Below, piece by piece: positions 9,207 to 18,689 of a stretch of 64,000 nucleotides of DNA. Location of the stretch: NCBI RefSeq assembly GCF_002091955.1, contig NZ_MKKY01000072.1, positions 62,001 to 126,000 on the forward strand, given 5' to 3'. Below the pieces are notes generated by a model. The model was not told where the DNA came from and did not search any database. It saw only the letters and a program-made list of their open reading frames with translations. Position 1 is the stretch's first letter, and the number at the start of each line of letters is the position of its first letter. Position numbers and translations under genes: made by a program. The stretch comes from Rhodococcus sp. 1168 (GTDB lineage: Bacteria; Actinomycetota; Actinomycetes; Mycobacteriales; Mycobacteriaceae).

Positions 9207-10843
9207 AGTGGAATGTTCCCGTGCTTCTTAGGCGGCAACGTCACCATTTTTCGCTCGAGAAGCCGCAACGCAGCGACAATCTGTCCTCGCGTATGGCTCG
9301 GCGGAATGACAGCGTCGAGGTAGCCGCGCTCGGCCGCAATGTACGGGTTGACGAGCGTGTCCTCGTACTCCTGTTGCAACTTCAACCGCAATGCATCGAC
9401 GTTCTCGCCGTTTTTCGCGGCCTCGAGGAGTTGCTTGCGGTAGACGAATCCGACGGCACCGGATGCACCCATGACGGCGATCTGCGCGGTCGGCCACGCG
9501 AGGTTGACGTCGGCGCCCATGTGCTTGGAGCCCATGACGTCGTACGCGCCGCCGTAGGCCTTGCGGGTGATGACGGTGATCTTGCCGACCGTCGCCTCAC
9601 CGTAGGCGTAGAGCAACTTCGCGCCGCGACGAATGATGCCGTTGAATTCCTGTTCGGTTCCGGGTAGGAAGCCAGGAACATCGACGAGGGTGATGATGGG
9701 GACGTTGAAGCAGTCGCAGGTTCGTACGAAGCGAGCCGCTTTCTCTGAGGCGTCGATGTCGAGAGTGCCCGCGAACTGGGTGGGCTGGTTTGCCACGATG
9801 CCCACCGAGCGACCGTCGACACGTCCGAAGCCGACGATGATATTGCGCGCGCGGCCTTCTTGGACTTCGAGGAACTCGTCGTCATCGAGGATCCGACGGA
9901 TGACCTCGTGCATGTCGTACGGGGTGTTCGGGGAATCCGGGATCAAGGTGTCCAGTTCGAGGTCCTCTGCAGTGAGGCTTTCCTCGATGCCACCGACGAT
10001 CGGATCCGACGGCGCCAGGCGGGGCGCGTCGGCGCGGTTGTTGCTCGGTAGGTAGGACAGCAGATCGCGGACGTAGTCCAACGCGTCCTGCTCACCGGAC
10101 GCAACGTAGTGCGCGACACCGGACTTCTCCATGTGGGTGTGCGCGCCACCGAGTTCTTCCATCGTGACGTTCTCACCGGTGACGGTCTTGATCACGTCGG
10201 GGCCGGTGACGAACATCTGCGAGGTGCCGTCGACCATGACGACGAAGTCGGTCAGTGCGGGGGAGTAGACGTGGCCACCGGCAGCCGGCCCCATGATCAG
10301 CGAAATCTGTGGGATGACTCCGGAAGCCTGGACATTGCGGTGGAAGATTTCGCCGTAGAGACCCAGGGAGACGACGCCCTCCTGGATGCGAGCGCCCGCG
10401 CCTTCGTTGATGCCGACCAGCGGGCGGCCGGTCTTGATCGCCAGGTCCATGACCTTGACGATCTTCTCGCCGTAGATCTCACCGAGGGAACCGCCGAAGA
10501 CGGTGGCGTCCTGGGAGAAGACGCAGATGTCGCGGCCGTCGATGGTGCCGTAGCCGGTGACTACGCCGTCGCCGAAGGGGCGGTTGTCGGCCATTCCGAA
10601 GTTGACGGACCGATGACGAGCGAGCGCGTCCAGTTCGACGAACGAACCTTCGTCGAGCAGCGCCGTGATGCGCTCACGGGCAGTCAGCTTGCCTTTCGCG
10701 TGCACCTTCTCCACTGCAGCTTCACCACTGGGGAGCATCGCGGCTTCCCGGCGACTTCTGAGATCGGCGAGTTTTCCCGCGGTGGTGTGGATATCGGGCT
10801 TGGAGGCCGAACCCTGTGCAGTTGCGTCCTGAACACTGGTCAT
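9203..10843 (-). CDS. accD5: Acyl-CoA (propionyl-CoA) carboxylase beta subunit
   Basis: 546 residues from ATG 10843. Carboxyltransferase with two crotonase-like halves: N-terminal [46 protein letters not shown] split around the biotin/acyl-CoA loop, [10 protein letters not shown] oxyanion-hole region, and C-terminal [27 protein letters not shown] (the second oxyanion site and substrate-selecting Asp). The C-terminus [10 protein letters not shown] is typical. With AccA3 and AccE it carboxylates propionyl-CoA to methylmalonyl-CoA, or related acyl-CoAs. First gene of accD5-accE-maf and divergent from birA, which supplies biotin attachment. Confidence 0.97.
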   Translation of the reverse strand: MTSVQDATAQGSASKPDIHTTAGKLADLRSRREAAMLPSGEAAVEKVHAKGKLTARERITALLDEGSFVELDALARHRSVNFGMADNRPFGDGVVTGYGTIDGRDICVFSQDATVFGGSLGEIYGEKIVKVMDLAIKTGRPLVGINEGAGARIQEGVVSLGLYGEIFHRNVQASGVIPQISLIMGPAAGGHVYSPALTDFVVMVDGTSQMFVTGPDVIKTVTGENVTMEELGGAHTHMEKSGVAHYVASGEQDALDYVRDLLSYLPSNNRADAPRLAPSDPIVGGIEESLTAEDLELDTLIPDSPNTPYDMHEVIRRILDDDEFLEVQEGRARNIIVGFGRVDGRSVGIVANQPTQFAGTLDIDASEKAARFVRTCDCFNVPIITLVDVPGFLPGTEQEFNGIIRRGAKLLYAYGEATVGKITVITRKAYGGAYDVMGSKHMGADVNLAWPTAQIAVMGASGAVGFVYRKQLLEAAKNGENVDALRLKLQQEYEDTLVNPYIAAERGYLDAVIPPSHTRGQIVAALRLLERKMVTLPPKKHGNIPL

Positions 10844-10970
10844 GGGGGATCACTTTAACCACGACTGCGATGGGTGTCCCGACCGAGGGGCGACAAGCAC
10901 AGTCGACCAAGAAGCCTACTGGCCGGTACGTCGACGAGGCATGTTCGGTAGGGCCATATGCTCATGGGTC

Positions 10971-11801
10971 ATGTGGACCAATCTCGACCGCCCCCCGCTC
11001 GATGTCGCGGCTCTTCGTCGAGCTCTTGTCGATGGACCGCAAGCGTCTTGGTCGAGGCTCGACGTGGTCGAGCAAACGGGTTCGACCAATGCCGACCTCA
11101 TCGCACGCGCCGACGGGCTCGCCGACCGCACCGCGCTCGTCGCCGAGCATCAGGACAGTGGACGTGGCCGTCACTCACGGCCGTTCTCCGGCGTACCTCG
11201 CTCACAGATCCTGTTGTCGGTGCTGATGAAATTTCCAGGAATCGATCCGTCCGTCCTCGGGTGGCTGCCGCTCCTGACCGGAGTCGCCGTAGTCGACGCG
11301 TTGCGAACGGTAGCCGCGGTCGACGCGGCCCTGAAGTGGCCGAACGACGTCTTGATCGAGGGGCGAAAGGTCGCTGGGATTCTCGCCGAGGTGGCAACTT
11401 ATGGTCAGCATCCGGTCGTGGTGGTTGGTATCGGGCTGAACGTGTCGATGACGACGGAGGAACTGCCTGTACCGACGGCGACATCGCTGGTGCTCGAGAA
11501 TGCGGTCGTGACCGATCGTGACACCATTTTGCGCGCAATGCTGCGTGGGATCGGAGCTGAAGTGGATTCCTGGAAGGACGCCGGTTGGAACACCGAGCAT
11601 CTCGCTCAGCGATACCGGGAGCGGTGCGACACGGTGGGCCGAAGAGTTCGAGTCGAGATGCCCGGGGATCGAGTACTGGTGGGGGAGGCAACCGACGTCG
11701 ATGTTCACGGCCGCATCGTCGTTCGTATCGATGAGACCGGGGAAGCGGTCGCGGTAGCGGCCGGCGACGTCACGCACCTACGCGCGGTGGATCCGGAGTA
11801 A
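10971..11801 (+). CDS. birA: Biotin-[acetyl-CoA-carboxylase] ligase
   Basis: 276 residues from ATG 10971 (MWTNLDRPPLDVAALRRAL); the upstream in-frame 43 codons look non-homologous. Catalytic core motifs are QTGSTNADL, GRGRHSRPFSG (ATP/biotinyl-AMP loop), LKWPNDVLIEGRKVAGIL and VGIGLNV, and a C-terminal SH3-like domain (VGRRVRVEMPGDRVLVGEATDVD). It lacks the N-terminal winged helix of group II BirA proteins, so it should not act as a repressor. It activates biotin as biotinyl-AMP and loads AccA3 and the small biotinyl protein at 57602. Divergent from accD5. Confidence 0.95.
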   Translation: MWTNLDRPPLDVAALRRALVDGPQASWSRLDVVEQTGSTNADLIARADGLADRTALVAEHQDSGRGRHSRPFSGVPRSQILLSVLMKFPGIDPSVLGWLPLLTGVAVVDALRTVAAVDAALKWPNDVLIEGRKVAGILAEVATYGQHPVVVVGIGLNVSMTTEELPVPTATSLVLENAVVTDRDTILRAMLRGIGAEVDSWKDAGWNTEHLAQRYRERCDTVGRRVRVEMPGDRVLVGEATDVDVHGRIVVRIDETGEAVAVAAGDVTHLRAVDPE

Positions 11802-11806
11802 TAGGT

Positions 11807-11841
11807 GAAGTCACATCATCCGTGACGGATGATGTGACTTC
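11807..11841 (+). terminator. Perfect 16-bp inverted repeat after birA
   Basis: Arms 11807-11822 and 11826-11841 (GAAGTCACATCATCCG and its complement) pair perfectly around a 3-nt loop TGA. It begins 5 bp beyond the birA stop and 54 bp before the next start, so it most likely terminates birA transcription; no U tract follows. Because it is fully symmetric it could instead bind a regulator of the downstream gene. Confidence 0.7.
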
Positions 11842-11894
11842 GGCCGATGCGATGGGATTGTTCTGAGCAGATAATTACCTGCGGAGGGGCGCTC

Positions 11895-13124
11895 ATGGAA
11901 CCGCGACATGCATCGGATGCGACGTCGTCGAGTATGTCGGAGTCATGGTCGCTCCCACGCGGGGTGATCGTGTTGTTGGGGCTTGCCTCACTCGTGGTCT
12001 GCGTCGCCGGAACACGCGCGTTCTCGGGCGTGGTGGGGCCGACGTTTCTGGCCTTGATGTTGACCGTCGCGGTACATCCGTTTCCGGAGTGGCTGCGACG
12101 CAAGGGGTTTCCGACGTGGGTCGCAACGATCATCGCGATTGCCGTCGTGTACGCCATCCTTCTCGTGTTGGTATTGGCGCTCGTCGTATCGACCGCCCGG
12201 CTCGCGACGCTTTTGCCGACCTACGCCGACGAATTCAACGGTCTGGTCGACAGTATTCGAAATCTTTTGTCGAACAACGGAATTGGGCAAGATCAGATTC
12301 AAAGTTTGATGTCGAAAATCGACGCAGGCACGGTGTTCGGGGTGATCGACAGTCTCCTCGTGGACGTGCTGGGTATTTTCTCCAACTTGCTTTTCGTCCT
12401 CGTGCTGCTGTTGTTCATGGCGGTCGACGGCAGTTCGTTCACCACGCGGATATCGACATTGGTCGGTACCCGGCCCGATATCGCGGGCGCATTCGTGTCG
12501 TTCTCTACGGGAACTCGTACTTATCTGGTGGTTTCGACGATCTTCGGTTTGATCGTTGCCGTCATCGACGCAGGTGCGCTGTGGGCGATGGGTATCCCGC
12601 TTCCCGTGTTGTGGGGGATCTTGTCGTTCATCACGAATTACATTCCCAACATCGGATTCGTTCTCGGACTGATTCCGCCGGCTCTGTTGGCACTGTTGCA
12701 GGGTGGGCCCAGTCTGATGATCGCCGTGATCGTCGTCTACAGCGTCGTCAACGTCGTCATCCAGTCGATCATTCAGCCGAAGTTCGTCGGTGACGCCGTG
12801 GGACTGTCGGTCACTCTGACGTTTCTCTCGCTCGTATTCTGGTCCTGGGTTCTCGGTCCGCTCGGAGCAGTCCTCGCCATTCCGTTGACTCTGATGGCCA
12901 AAGCGTTGTTGGTGGACATCGATCCAGCGACCAGATGGGCGGACATCCTGTTGTCCGGTGGTGACGGCGAAACCACCGATTCGGAACCGGACCCTGCCGA
13001 TGCACCGGCTGCCGATTCCGACAGTGTGGACGATGCCGACGGCCCCTCTGATTCCGATGGTGATGAGGGTGCAACTCTCGTGGCAGGATCGCCTCGTACG
13101 AGTAGGGAGCCGGCCGAGGAGTGA
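11895..13124 (+). CDS. AI-2E family transporter (PerM/TqsA-type membrane protein)
   Basis: 409 residues from ATG 11895, preceded by GCGGAGGGGC. Eight hydrophobic segments are expected: two pairs at residues about 22-60 and 70-95, a soluble middle with helices (LPTYADEFNGLVDSIRNLL), then ILSFITNYIPNIGFVLGLIPPALLALL and VVNVVIQSIIQPKFVGDAVGLS, the family signature. The last 55 residues form an acidic Asp/Ser/Ala-rich tail. Despite the name, most members have no proven AI-2 export; related proteins act in ion or solute efflux. It is followed 5 bp later by a PH-domain membrane protein, suggesting co-expression. Confidence 0.9.
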   Translation: MEPRHASDATSSSMSESWSLPRGVIVLLGLASLVVCVAGTRAFSGVVGPTFLALMLTVAVHPFPEWLRRKGFPTWVATIIAIAVVYAILLVLVLALVVSTARLATLLPTYADEFNGLVDSIRNLLSNNGIGQDQIQSLMSKIDAGTVFGVIDSLLVDVLGIFSNLLFVLVLLLFMAVDGSSFTTRISTLVGTRPDIAGAFVSFSTGTRTYLVVSTIFGLIVAVIDAGALWAMGIPLPVLWGILSFITNYIPNIGFVLGLIPPALLALLQGGPSLMIAVIVVYSVVNVVIQSIIQPKFVGDAVGLSVTLTFLSLVFWSWVLGPLGAVLAIPLTLMAKALLVDIDPATRWADILLSGGDGETTDSEPDPADAPAADSDSVDDADGPSDSDGDEGATLVAGSPRTSREPAEE

Positions 13125-13129
13125 GTCGT

Positions 13130-13726
13130 ATGGGGTATCCGGAAGATGCGTTGGCAGACGAGGAAGAACTGCTTCTGCATCACCACCCGCATTGGAAGAT
13201 GTTGGTGCTGCCTGCGTTGACATTCATCCTCGTCACCGCTGTCGCAGGTTTCGTCATCGGCCTGGTCTCGGTAAAGCTCGACGGTTCGAGTTCGACTGTC
13301 GCATCGATCGTCACTGCAGTCCTGTGGGCGGTCATCGTCGCCTGGCGGTGCATTGCCCCCCTCATCGGCTGGAAATGCACGCACTTCATCGTCACCGACC
13401 GCCGAGTGCTCATCAGGCAGGGCGTCATCACGCATTCTGGAATCGACATCCCGATGGGCCGTATTTCCAACGTCCAGTTTCGGCACGGACTGATCGATCG
13501 CATGCTCGGTACCGGGACCCTCATCATCGCCTCGGCGTCGGACGACCCATTGGAATTCGACGACATTCCCCGCGTCCAGCGGGTTCATTCGCTTCTCTAC
13601 CAGCAGGTATTCGACGCGCTGGAGATTCGCCGGGACGACCGTCTGCAGATCGACGACGGAGAAGTCTCGTACGAGGATTCTCCGGACTCCGCGAAAAGAG
13701 GATGGCGTGCGGGGAAACGCTGGTAA
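13130..13726 (+). CDS. PH-domain (bPH2/DUF304) membrane protein
   Basis: 198 residues from ATG 13130, which has GAGGAG 8 nt upstream; an alternative GTG at 13121 overlaps the preceding stop but has no site. It begins GYPEDALADEEELLLHHHPHWKMLVLP, then has two transmembrane segments (about 24-46 and 55-77) and one bacterial PH domain (HFIVTDRRVLIRQGVITHSGIDIPMGRISNVQF … GTGTLIIAS). The closest mycobacterial gene by position and pattern is Rv3278c. Function unknown; such proteins are membrane-associated and sometimes stress-linked. Confidence 0.92.
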   Translation: MGYPEDALADEEELLLHHHPHWKMLVLPALTFILVTAVAGFVIGLVSVKLDGSSSTVASIVTAVLWAVIVAWRCIAPLIGWKCTHFIVTDRRVLIRQGVITHSGIDIPMGRISNVQFRHGLIDRMLGTGTLIIASASDDPLEFDDIPRVQRVHSLLYQQVFDALEIRRDDRLQIDDGEVSYEDSPDSAKRGWRAGKRW

Positions 13727-13766
13727 ACGAAGCGTTCTCACAGAAACGAACCGTAGGGTTGCGCAG

Positions 13767-14447
13767 GTGACCGAAGTGCTGCTTGCAGAAGACGACGAAG
13801 CAATTGCTGCCCCTCTCTCGCGAGCCCTCGGGCGTGAGGGCTATACGGTGACGGTCGAGCAGACCGGACCGGCTGCCCTCCAGCGGGCCCTCGACGGGAA
13901 CTACGACCTGCTGATTCTCGACCTCGGTCTGCCGGGGATGGACGGCCTGGAAGTCTGTCGGCAGGTCCGCGCCAACAGCTCCGAGCTTGCCGTCCTGATG
14001 TTGACGGCGCGAACGGACGAGGTGGACTTCGTGGTCGGGCTCGACGCCGGCGCCGACGACTACGTCGGTAAGCCGTTTCGGCTCGCTGAGCTCATGGCCC
14101 GTGTGCGAGCCCTGCTTCGTCGGCGGGGTCCCGGTGAGGACACCCCGATCGAGGTCGGCGGGATCAGGCTCGAGCCTGCAGCCAGGCGAGTGATGGTGAA
14201 CGGAACCGAGATCGCACTGGCAAACAAGGAATACGAGCTGCTCAAAGTGCTCCTCGACCATGCTGGACAAGTCGTCTCCCGCGAGACGATTCTCCGGGAG
14301 GTATGGGGCGACGCGGAACTCCGCGGATCCAAGACGCTCGACATGCACATGTCATGGCTGCGACGGAAGATCGGTGACGAGGGATCGGTTGCCGAGCGCC
14401 GCATCGCCACCGTGCGCGGAGTCGGGTTTCGGATCAACAGCGACTGA
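13767..14447 (+). CDS. OmpR/PhoB-family response regulator
   Basis: 226 residues from GTG 13767 (VTEVLLAEDDEAIAAPL). Receiver domain with acidic pocket EDD (8-10), phospho-acceptor Asp52 in LLILDLGLPGMDG, Thr in MLTART and Lys in DDYVGKPF; the C-terminal winged helix shows ANKEYELLKVLLDHAGQVVSRETILREVWG and RRKIGDEG…IATVRGVGFRI. The histidine kinase gene starts 3 bp after its stop, so the two form a cotranscribed two-component system. No signal is known; neighbours (PH protein, GtrA) suggest an envelope role, by inference only. Confidence 0.95.
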   Translation: MTEVLLAEDDEAIAAPLSRALGREGYTVTVEQTGPAALQRALDGNYDLLILDLGLPGMDGLEVCRQVRANSSELAVLMLTARTDEVDFVVGLDAGADDYVGKPFRLAELMARVRALLRRRGPGEDTPIEVGGIRLEPAARRVMVNGTEIALANKEYELLKVLLDHAGQVVSRETILREVWGDAELRGSKTLDMHMSWLRRKIGDEGSVAERRIATVRGVGFRINSD

Positions 14448-14450
14448 TCG

Positions 14451-15776
14451 ATGCGCCGTCGCATACTGCAATCCATCCTGGCTGTCGTCCTACTGACCGC
14501 TATGCTGCTCGGTCTGCCCCTCGTCTATACCGCTTGGCTATGGGTGGAGGATTTCACTCGCGACGACCTCCAACGTCGACTCGATCGGATGGCATCGGAA
14601 ATCCTGTCGCAAGAGGGGGACCGAGGCATCGTGGAGGGTGTCCTCGACATCGGCTCGCTCAGGTTGGCCGTCCCAGAAGGTGGACGTCTCGTCGTGGTGT
14701 TTCCGACACCGCAGGATGCCGCGTCGAGGGTGGACATCGGTGAGAGTTTCGTGCCCGCGCCATTGGTGGAATCGCTGTCGCTGGGAACTGCCGGATCGTT
14801 ACGGCTCGAAGTGCCGTCACGCGATATGCGAACCTTGCAGCAACAAGCTGTCGGTGCGGTCGCCCTCGTGGTGTTGGCTTCGATTCTCATCGGAACCGCC
14901 GTGGCTGTACTGACCGCCAATCGTCTGGCCGATCCGCTACGCGACGTCGCACGACGAGCGCAGCGACTCGCCGAAGGAGACTTCCGTCCCGATCCACGAC
15001 GGCACGGAATTGCCGAGCTCGACCGGGTCTCGGAAGTCCTCGACTCGGCGACGGTCGAGATCGCGGGCAGACTGCAACGCGAGCATGCGCTGGTCGCCGA
15101 CGTATCGCACCAGTTGCGCAGTCGGCTGACGGCCGTCCGGCTTCGGCTCGACGAACTATCGACGCATCCAGATCCCGATGTAGTCGCCGAAGCCGATGAA
15201 GCGATGGCACAGGTGGACCGCTTGACCCTCGCGATCGACGAGTTGGTGCGCTCGTCCCGTAGCGACGGGGCAGCAGGCGCCGAGGATGTAGCCGTCGTCG
15301 CGGAACTCAGCGGAGTCATCGGGGAGTGGCAGCGAAACTTCGAGGATGCCGGCCGAACACTGGAACTCGAAGGTGGACCAGGACTCAAGGCATCGGTGAC
15401 GGGTTCGAGATTGCGCGAGGCAGTCGCGGTCCTGGTGGACAACGCACTCTCGCACGGCGGCGGAAAATGCACGGTGGCAGTGCGGCTGATTCCGGCACTG
15501 GACACGGCCGAGCGGCGGCGCGAGCCGCTGGTGTGTATCGAGGTCTCGGACGAGGGCAGCGGCGTCAGCAACGAGTTGGCCCCGCATATCTTCGATCGCG
15601 GGTTCTCCGGCGCCGGATCGACCGGCGTGGGTCTCGCTCTCGCACGAGCACTCATCGAGGCGGACGGTGGAAGGCTGGAACTGCAGCGACGCAAGCCAGC
15701 CATGTTCTCGGTGTTCCTGCCTGCGTCACGCGAAGAAGCCAGTGCCCCGTCTCCACGGGCCCGAGAGCCACGCTGA
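14451..15776 (+). CDS. HAMP-domain sensor histidine kinase
   Basis: 441 residues, ATG 14451. Transmembrane helix at about 7-29, extracytoplasmic domain about 30-133 (no recognisable ligand fold), second helix about 134-156, HAMP (NRLADPLRDVARRAQRLAEGDF), dimerisation domain with His220 in VADVSHQLRSRLTAVRLR, and a catalytic ATPase domain with DNALSHGGGKC (N box), DEGSGV (G1) and GVGLALARALIEADGG (G2). The H box reads SHQLRSRL, lacking the proline found in HELRTPL, which may change the kinase/phosphatase balance. Pairs with the response regulator immediately upstream. Confidence 0.95.
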   Translation: MRRRILQSILAVVLLTAMLLGLPLVYTAWLWVEDFTRDDLQRRLDRMASEILSQEGDRGIVEGVLDIGSLRLAVPEGGRLVVVFPTPQDAASRVDIGESFVPAPLVESLSLGTAGSLRLEVPSRDMRTLQQQAVGAVALVVLASILIGTAVAVLTANRLADPLRDVARRAQRLAEGDFRPDPRRHGIAELDRVSEVLDSATVEIAGRLQREHALVADVSHQLRSRLTAVRLRLDELSTHPDPDVVAEADEAMAQVDRLTLAIDELVRSSRSDGAAGAEDVAVVAELSGVIGEWQRNFEDAGRTLELEGGPGLKASVTGSRLREAVAVLVDNALSHGGGKCTVAVRLIPALDTAERRREPLVCIEVSDEGSGVSNELAPHIFDRGFSGAGSTGVGLALARALIEADGGRLELQRRKPAMFSVFLPASREEASAPSPRAREPR

Positions 15777-15791
15777 GCGCACCGAAGTAGG

Positions 15792-16355
15792 TCAGCTGTG
15801 GCCGAGTTGCTCCTCGGCTGCTTCCGCGGGCGTCGGATCGTAATCGGTCGATCCGGCTGCCGCGCCCCGGGCGTTTTCGTCGGGGAACGCGAACTTTCGC
15901 AGCGCCCAGAACCGGAATGCCATCTGTAGAAGATTGCCGATGATGTAGTTCAGGACGAAGTCGAGAATCAACACCATCGTCAGGCTGTTGTGCCCTTCGC
16001 GGATGTCGAACAAGTTGTTCGCCACCCACAGTGGGGCAGCCGCCAGAATGACACCGACCCCGCTGATCGTGAAGAACAACAAAGCCTCGTGGTGGCGCTC
16101 GCGGCCACCACGATTCTTGAAGGCCCACTCTCGGTTCAGGACGTAGCTCAAAATGGTGGCCATCACGCCCGAGATGATCTTCGCGACGACAGGCTTGGGT
16201 TCGAGGACGGTCAGACTGAGCGAATAGAAGATCACCAGGTCGAACACCATCGTGGTCCCACCGACGATCGCAAATTTGATCAGCTCGGTGTGACGAATCG
16301 CCAGTACCCGCAGCGGACCGGGAAGGCGATGAATCAAACTGTCGATCGAGGGCAC
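15792..16355 (-). CDS. GtrA family membrane protein
   Basis: 187 residues, start at 16355. Four hydrophobic segments with the GtrA pattern: ELIKFAIVGGTTMVFDLVIFY, KIISGVMATILSYVLNREWAFKNR (the NR-W-F motif), a third helix in LLFFTISGVGVILAAAPLWVA, and VLILDFVLNYIIGNLLQMAFRFWALRKFAF. GtrA proteins are thought to flip polyprenyl-phosphate sugars; mycobacterial homologues lie near arabinan and mannan pathways. It converges on the histidine kinase and diverges from purK. The C-terminal 30 residues are acidic and variable. Matches Rv3277 by order. Confidence 0.92.
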   Translation of the reverse strand: MPSIDSLIHRLPGPLRVLAIRHTELIKFAIVGGTTMVFDLVIFYSLSLTVLEPKPVVAKIISGVMATILSYVLNREWAFKNRGGRERHHEALLFFTISGVGVILAAAPLWVANNLFDIREGHNSLTMVLILDFVLNYIIGNLLQMAFRFWALRKFAFPDENARGAAAGSTDYDPTPAEAAEEQLGHS

Positions 16356-16519
16356 AACGAAGGAGTCTACGAAACGAGGTACCCAATCGACTAACCGGCG
16401 CGCAGAGCATCAGGTATTTCTCAGTGAAGGAAGTGAGACTTCTCAGCGATGGAATTGCACGGAACGCTCGAATCCATTCCCGACTACAGGGGGTCTGCTG
16501 GCTGTGGAATCTGCCCCGC

Positions 16520-17788
16520 ATGACACGATATGAAGCCGTGACAGGTCTATCTCCGCGCCCCACCACCCCCCGTAGTTCGTCGACCGGAATGCCGGTAGTG
16601 GCGATGATCGGCGGAGGTCAGTTGGCGCGAATGACGCATCAGGCCGCAATTGCGCTCGGCCAAACCCTACGAGTCCTCTCCGCAGGCGCCGATGAGCCGG
16701 CCGCGCAGGTCAGTGCCGATGTCGTGCTCGGACACCACGACGACCTGAATGCCCTCCGTACGGTCGCTACGGGATCCAACGTCGTCACGTTCGACCATGA
16801 GCAGGTACCGACCGAACATCTCGAAGTCCTCGTCGCGGAAGGCGTCAACGTACAACCACCGCCGTCGGCGCTGATCTACGCACAGGACAAGCTGAAGATG
16901 CGTCGGAAACTCGGTGAGATGGGGATTCCGATCCCGAAATTCGCTGAGGTCACCTGGGTGGGAGATGTCACAGCTTTCGGAGACGCCCACGGGTGGCCGG
17001 TGGTAGTCAAATCCATTCGTGGTGGATACGACGGACGCGGTGTGTGGATGCCGAAGGATGCCGACGAGGCTGAGGAAATCGTGGCGCGGCAACTCGATCT
17101 CGGCGTCGCCCTGATGGTCGAGGAGAAGGTCGAACTGCGGCGCGAACTCTCCGCCATGGTCGGAAGGTCCCCGTTCGGGCAAGGCGCAGCGTGGCCCGTG
17201 GTCGAAACGGTTCAGCGCGACGGGCAGTGCGCGGTGGTCATCGCCCCGGCAGGCTCGCTCGACGACGATGTGGCGATCGACGCCGAGAGAATGGCCTTGG
17301 GGCTTGCCGCCGAGCTCGGAGTCGTCGGCGCAATGGCGGTCGAGTTGTTCGAGACCGTCGACGGCACCATCCTCGTCAACGAACTCGCGATGCGTCCGCA
17401 CAACTCGGGGCATTGGAGCATGGACGGGTGCCGAACTTCGCAGTTCGAGCAGCATGTTCGCGCGGTACTGGACTACCCACTGGGTGACACGACGCCGTTG
17501 GCACCGGTCACGGTCATGGCCAACATTCTCGGAGCACCGCAGGCTCCGTCGATGACGATGGACGAACGGCTTCACCACCTCTTCGCTCGGATGCCGGATG
17601 CCAAGGTGCACCTCTATGGCAAGAGCGAGCGCGAAGCCCGCAAGATCGGCCATGTCAACGTGCTCGGAGCGCCGAAAGGGAAAACATCGGACGAGGCGTA
17701 CGTCGCCGCTGTCCGGGAGAAAGCAGAACGCGCGGCACACTGGATGTCGCACGCAGAATGGACCGACGGATGGGACCCGCACCAATGA
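16520..17788 (+). CDS. purK: N5-carboxyaminoimidazole ribonucleotide synthase
   Basis: 422 residues if ATG 16520 is used; GTG 16538 is an equally possible start, since neither has a good ribosome site. ATP-grasp enzyme: [22 protein letters not shown] at the N-terminus, [19 protein letters not shown] (ATP loop), [13 protein letters not shown], and [29 protein letters not shown]. It converts AIR with ATP and bicarbonate to N5-CAIR in purine synthesis. Overlaps purE by 4 nt (ATGA), so the two are translationally coupled and act in successive steps. Confidence 0.96.
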   Translation: MTRYEAVTGLSPRPTTPRSSSTGMPVVAMIGGGQLARMTHQAAIALGQTLRVLSAGADEPAAQVSADVVLGHHDDLNALRTVATGSNVVTFDHEQVPTEHLEVLVAEGVNVQPPPSALIYAQDKLKMRRKLGEMGIPIPKFAEVTWVGDVTAFGDAHGWPVVVKSIRGGYDGRGVWMPKDADEAEEIVARQLDLGVALMVEEKVELRRELSAMVGRSPFGQGAAWPVVETVQRDGQCAVVIAPAGSLDDDVAIDAERMALGLAAELGVVGAMAVELFETVDGTILVNELAMRPHNSGHWSMDGCRTSQFEQHVRAVLDYPLGDTTPLAPVTVMANILGAPQAPSMTMDERLHHLFARMPDAKVHLYGKSEREARKIGHVNVLGAPKGKTSDEAYVAAVREKAERAAHWMSHAEWTDGWDPHQ

Positions 17789-18294
17789 CCGAACAACTGG
17801 GCCCTCAGGTCGGCCTCATCATGGGCAGTGACTCCGATTGGCCGACGATGGAGGCCGCAGCGGACGCATTGGCCGAATTCGGGATTCGCTTCGAGGTCGG
17901 TGTCGTCTCGGCGCACCGCACACCCAAGCGCATGCTCGACTATGCGACGAGCGCGGCCGAGCGGGGGCTCAGCGTGATCATCGCCGGAGCCGGTGGAGCA
18001 GCTCATCTGCCAGGTATGGTCGCTTCGGCTACGCCGCTACCGGTCATCGGTGTACCCGTTCCCTTGAAATACTTGGACGGTATGGATTCACTGCTGTCGA
18101 TCGTGCAGATGCCCGCCGGGATACCGGTTGCCACGGTGTCGATCGGTGGCGCCCGCAACGCAGGGCTCCTTGCGGCTCGCATTCTGGGCGCCTCCGACCC
18201 GGAGCTCCGGTCGCGCATCGAAAAGTTTCAACAAGACCTCGAAGCAATGGTGCTCGACAAGGACGCGGCACTACGCGCCAAGCTCCTCGGGTAG
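17785..18294 (+). CDS. purE: 5-(carboxyamino)imidazole ribonucleotide mutase
   Basis: 169 residues from ATG 17785 overlapping the purK stop. Signature motifs are [26 protein letters not shown] (catalytic His), [13 protein letters not shown] and [30 protein letters not shown]. It converts N5-CAIR to CAIR. The stop shares a base with the GTG of the next small gene (TAGTG). Confidence 0.97.
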   Translation: MTEQLGPQVGLIMGSDSDWPTMEAAADALAEFGIRFEVGVVSAHRTPKRMLDYATSAAERGLSVIIAGAGGAAHLPGMVASATPLPVIGVPVPLKYLDGMDSLLSIVQMPAGIPVATVSIGGARNAGLLAARILGASDPELRSRIEKFQQDLEAMVLDKDAALRAKLLG

Positions 18295-18689
18295 TGCGTT
18301 TCGCTCCGGTGTCCGCATGGTCGATCGAGCGGGCGGGCACCCACACTCGGGGGCGCGCGGTATCCGTCGTCACCTACCTTGCGCTCGTCTATGCGACGTT
18401 GTGGCGGGCCGAGATCGCCTTCGATGACGAGCATCGGCTTTTCCTCTGTCGGGGAATGCGAGCTGGGTTCGGTCGGGGAGGCACGACCATCGGTGCCGCT
18501 TACCTCACCCGCGCCAACATCTCGCGCAGTGTTCTGCGCCATGAGGCGGTGCACGCAGATCAGTGGGCTCGATACGGGCCACTGTTCGCGGTTCGCTATC
18601 TGGTGGAGGAACTACGGAATCCGGGCGCGAGGAATCGTTTCGAGATCGAAGCAGGCCTCGACGACGGTGGATACGCGAGCAGGTCCTAG
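18294..18689 (+). CDS. Small HExxH protein coupled to purE (putative zinc peptidase-like)
   Basis: 131 residues from GTG 18294, which overlaps the purE stop by one base. The central part reads ANISRSVLRHEAVHADQWARYGPLF, an HExxH motif (His83, Glu84, His87) followed by DQW, like the HE..H..Q motif of small zincin-like or DUF4157-type domains. Upstream are a hydrophobic helix (SVVTYLALVYATLW) and a beta region FDDEHRLFLCRGM; a downstream Glu in RFEIEAGLDDG could be the third metal ligand. Databases often label such genes as Fe-S oxidoreductase with no cysteine motif to justify it. Activity is an inference; coupling to purE is a genome-order fact, and its purpose is unknown. Ends overlapping the convergent TIGR03089 gene. 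Confidence 0.75.
   Translation: MRFAPVSAWSIERAGTHTRGRAVSVVTYLALVYATLWRAEIAFDDEHRLFLCRGMRAGFGRGGTTIGAAYLTRANISRSVLRHEAVHADQWARYGPLFAVRYLVEELRNPGARNRFEIEAGLDDGGYASRS

Noticed and set aside
11988..13223. 411-codon minus-strand frame opposite the AI-2E family gene
   Set aside because: Composition (Arg, His, Gln, Asp rich, no hydrophobic core) is that of a shadow; the plus strand is a clear membrane protein.
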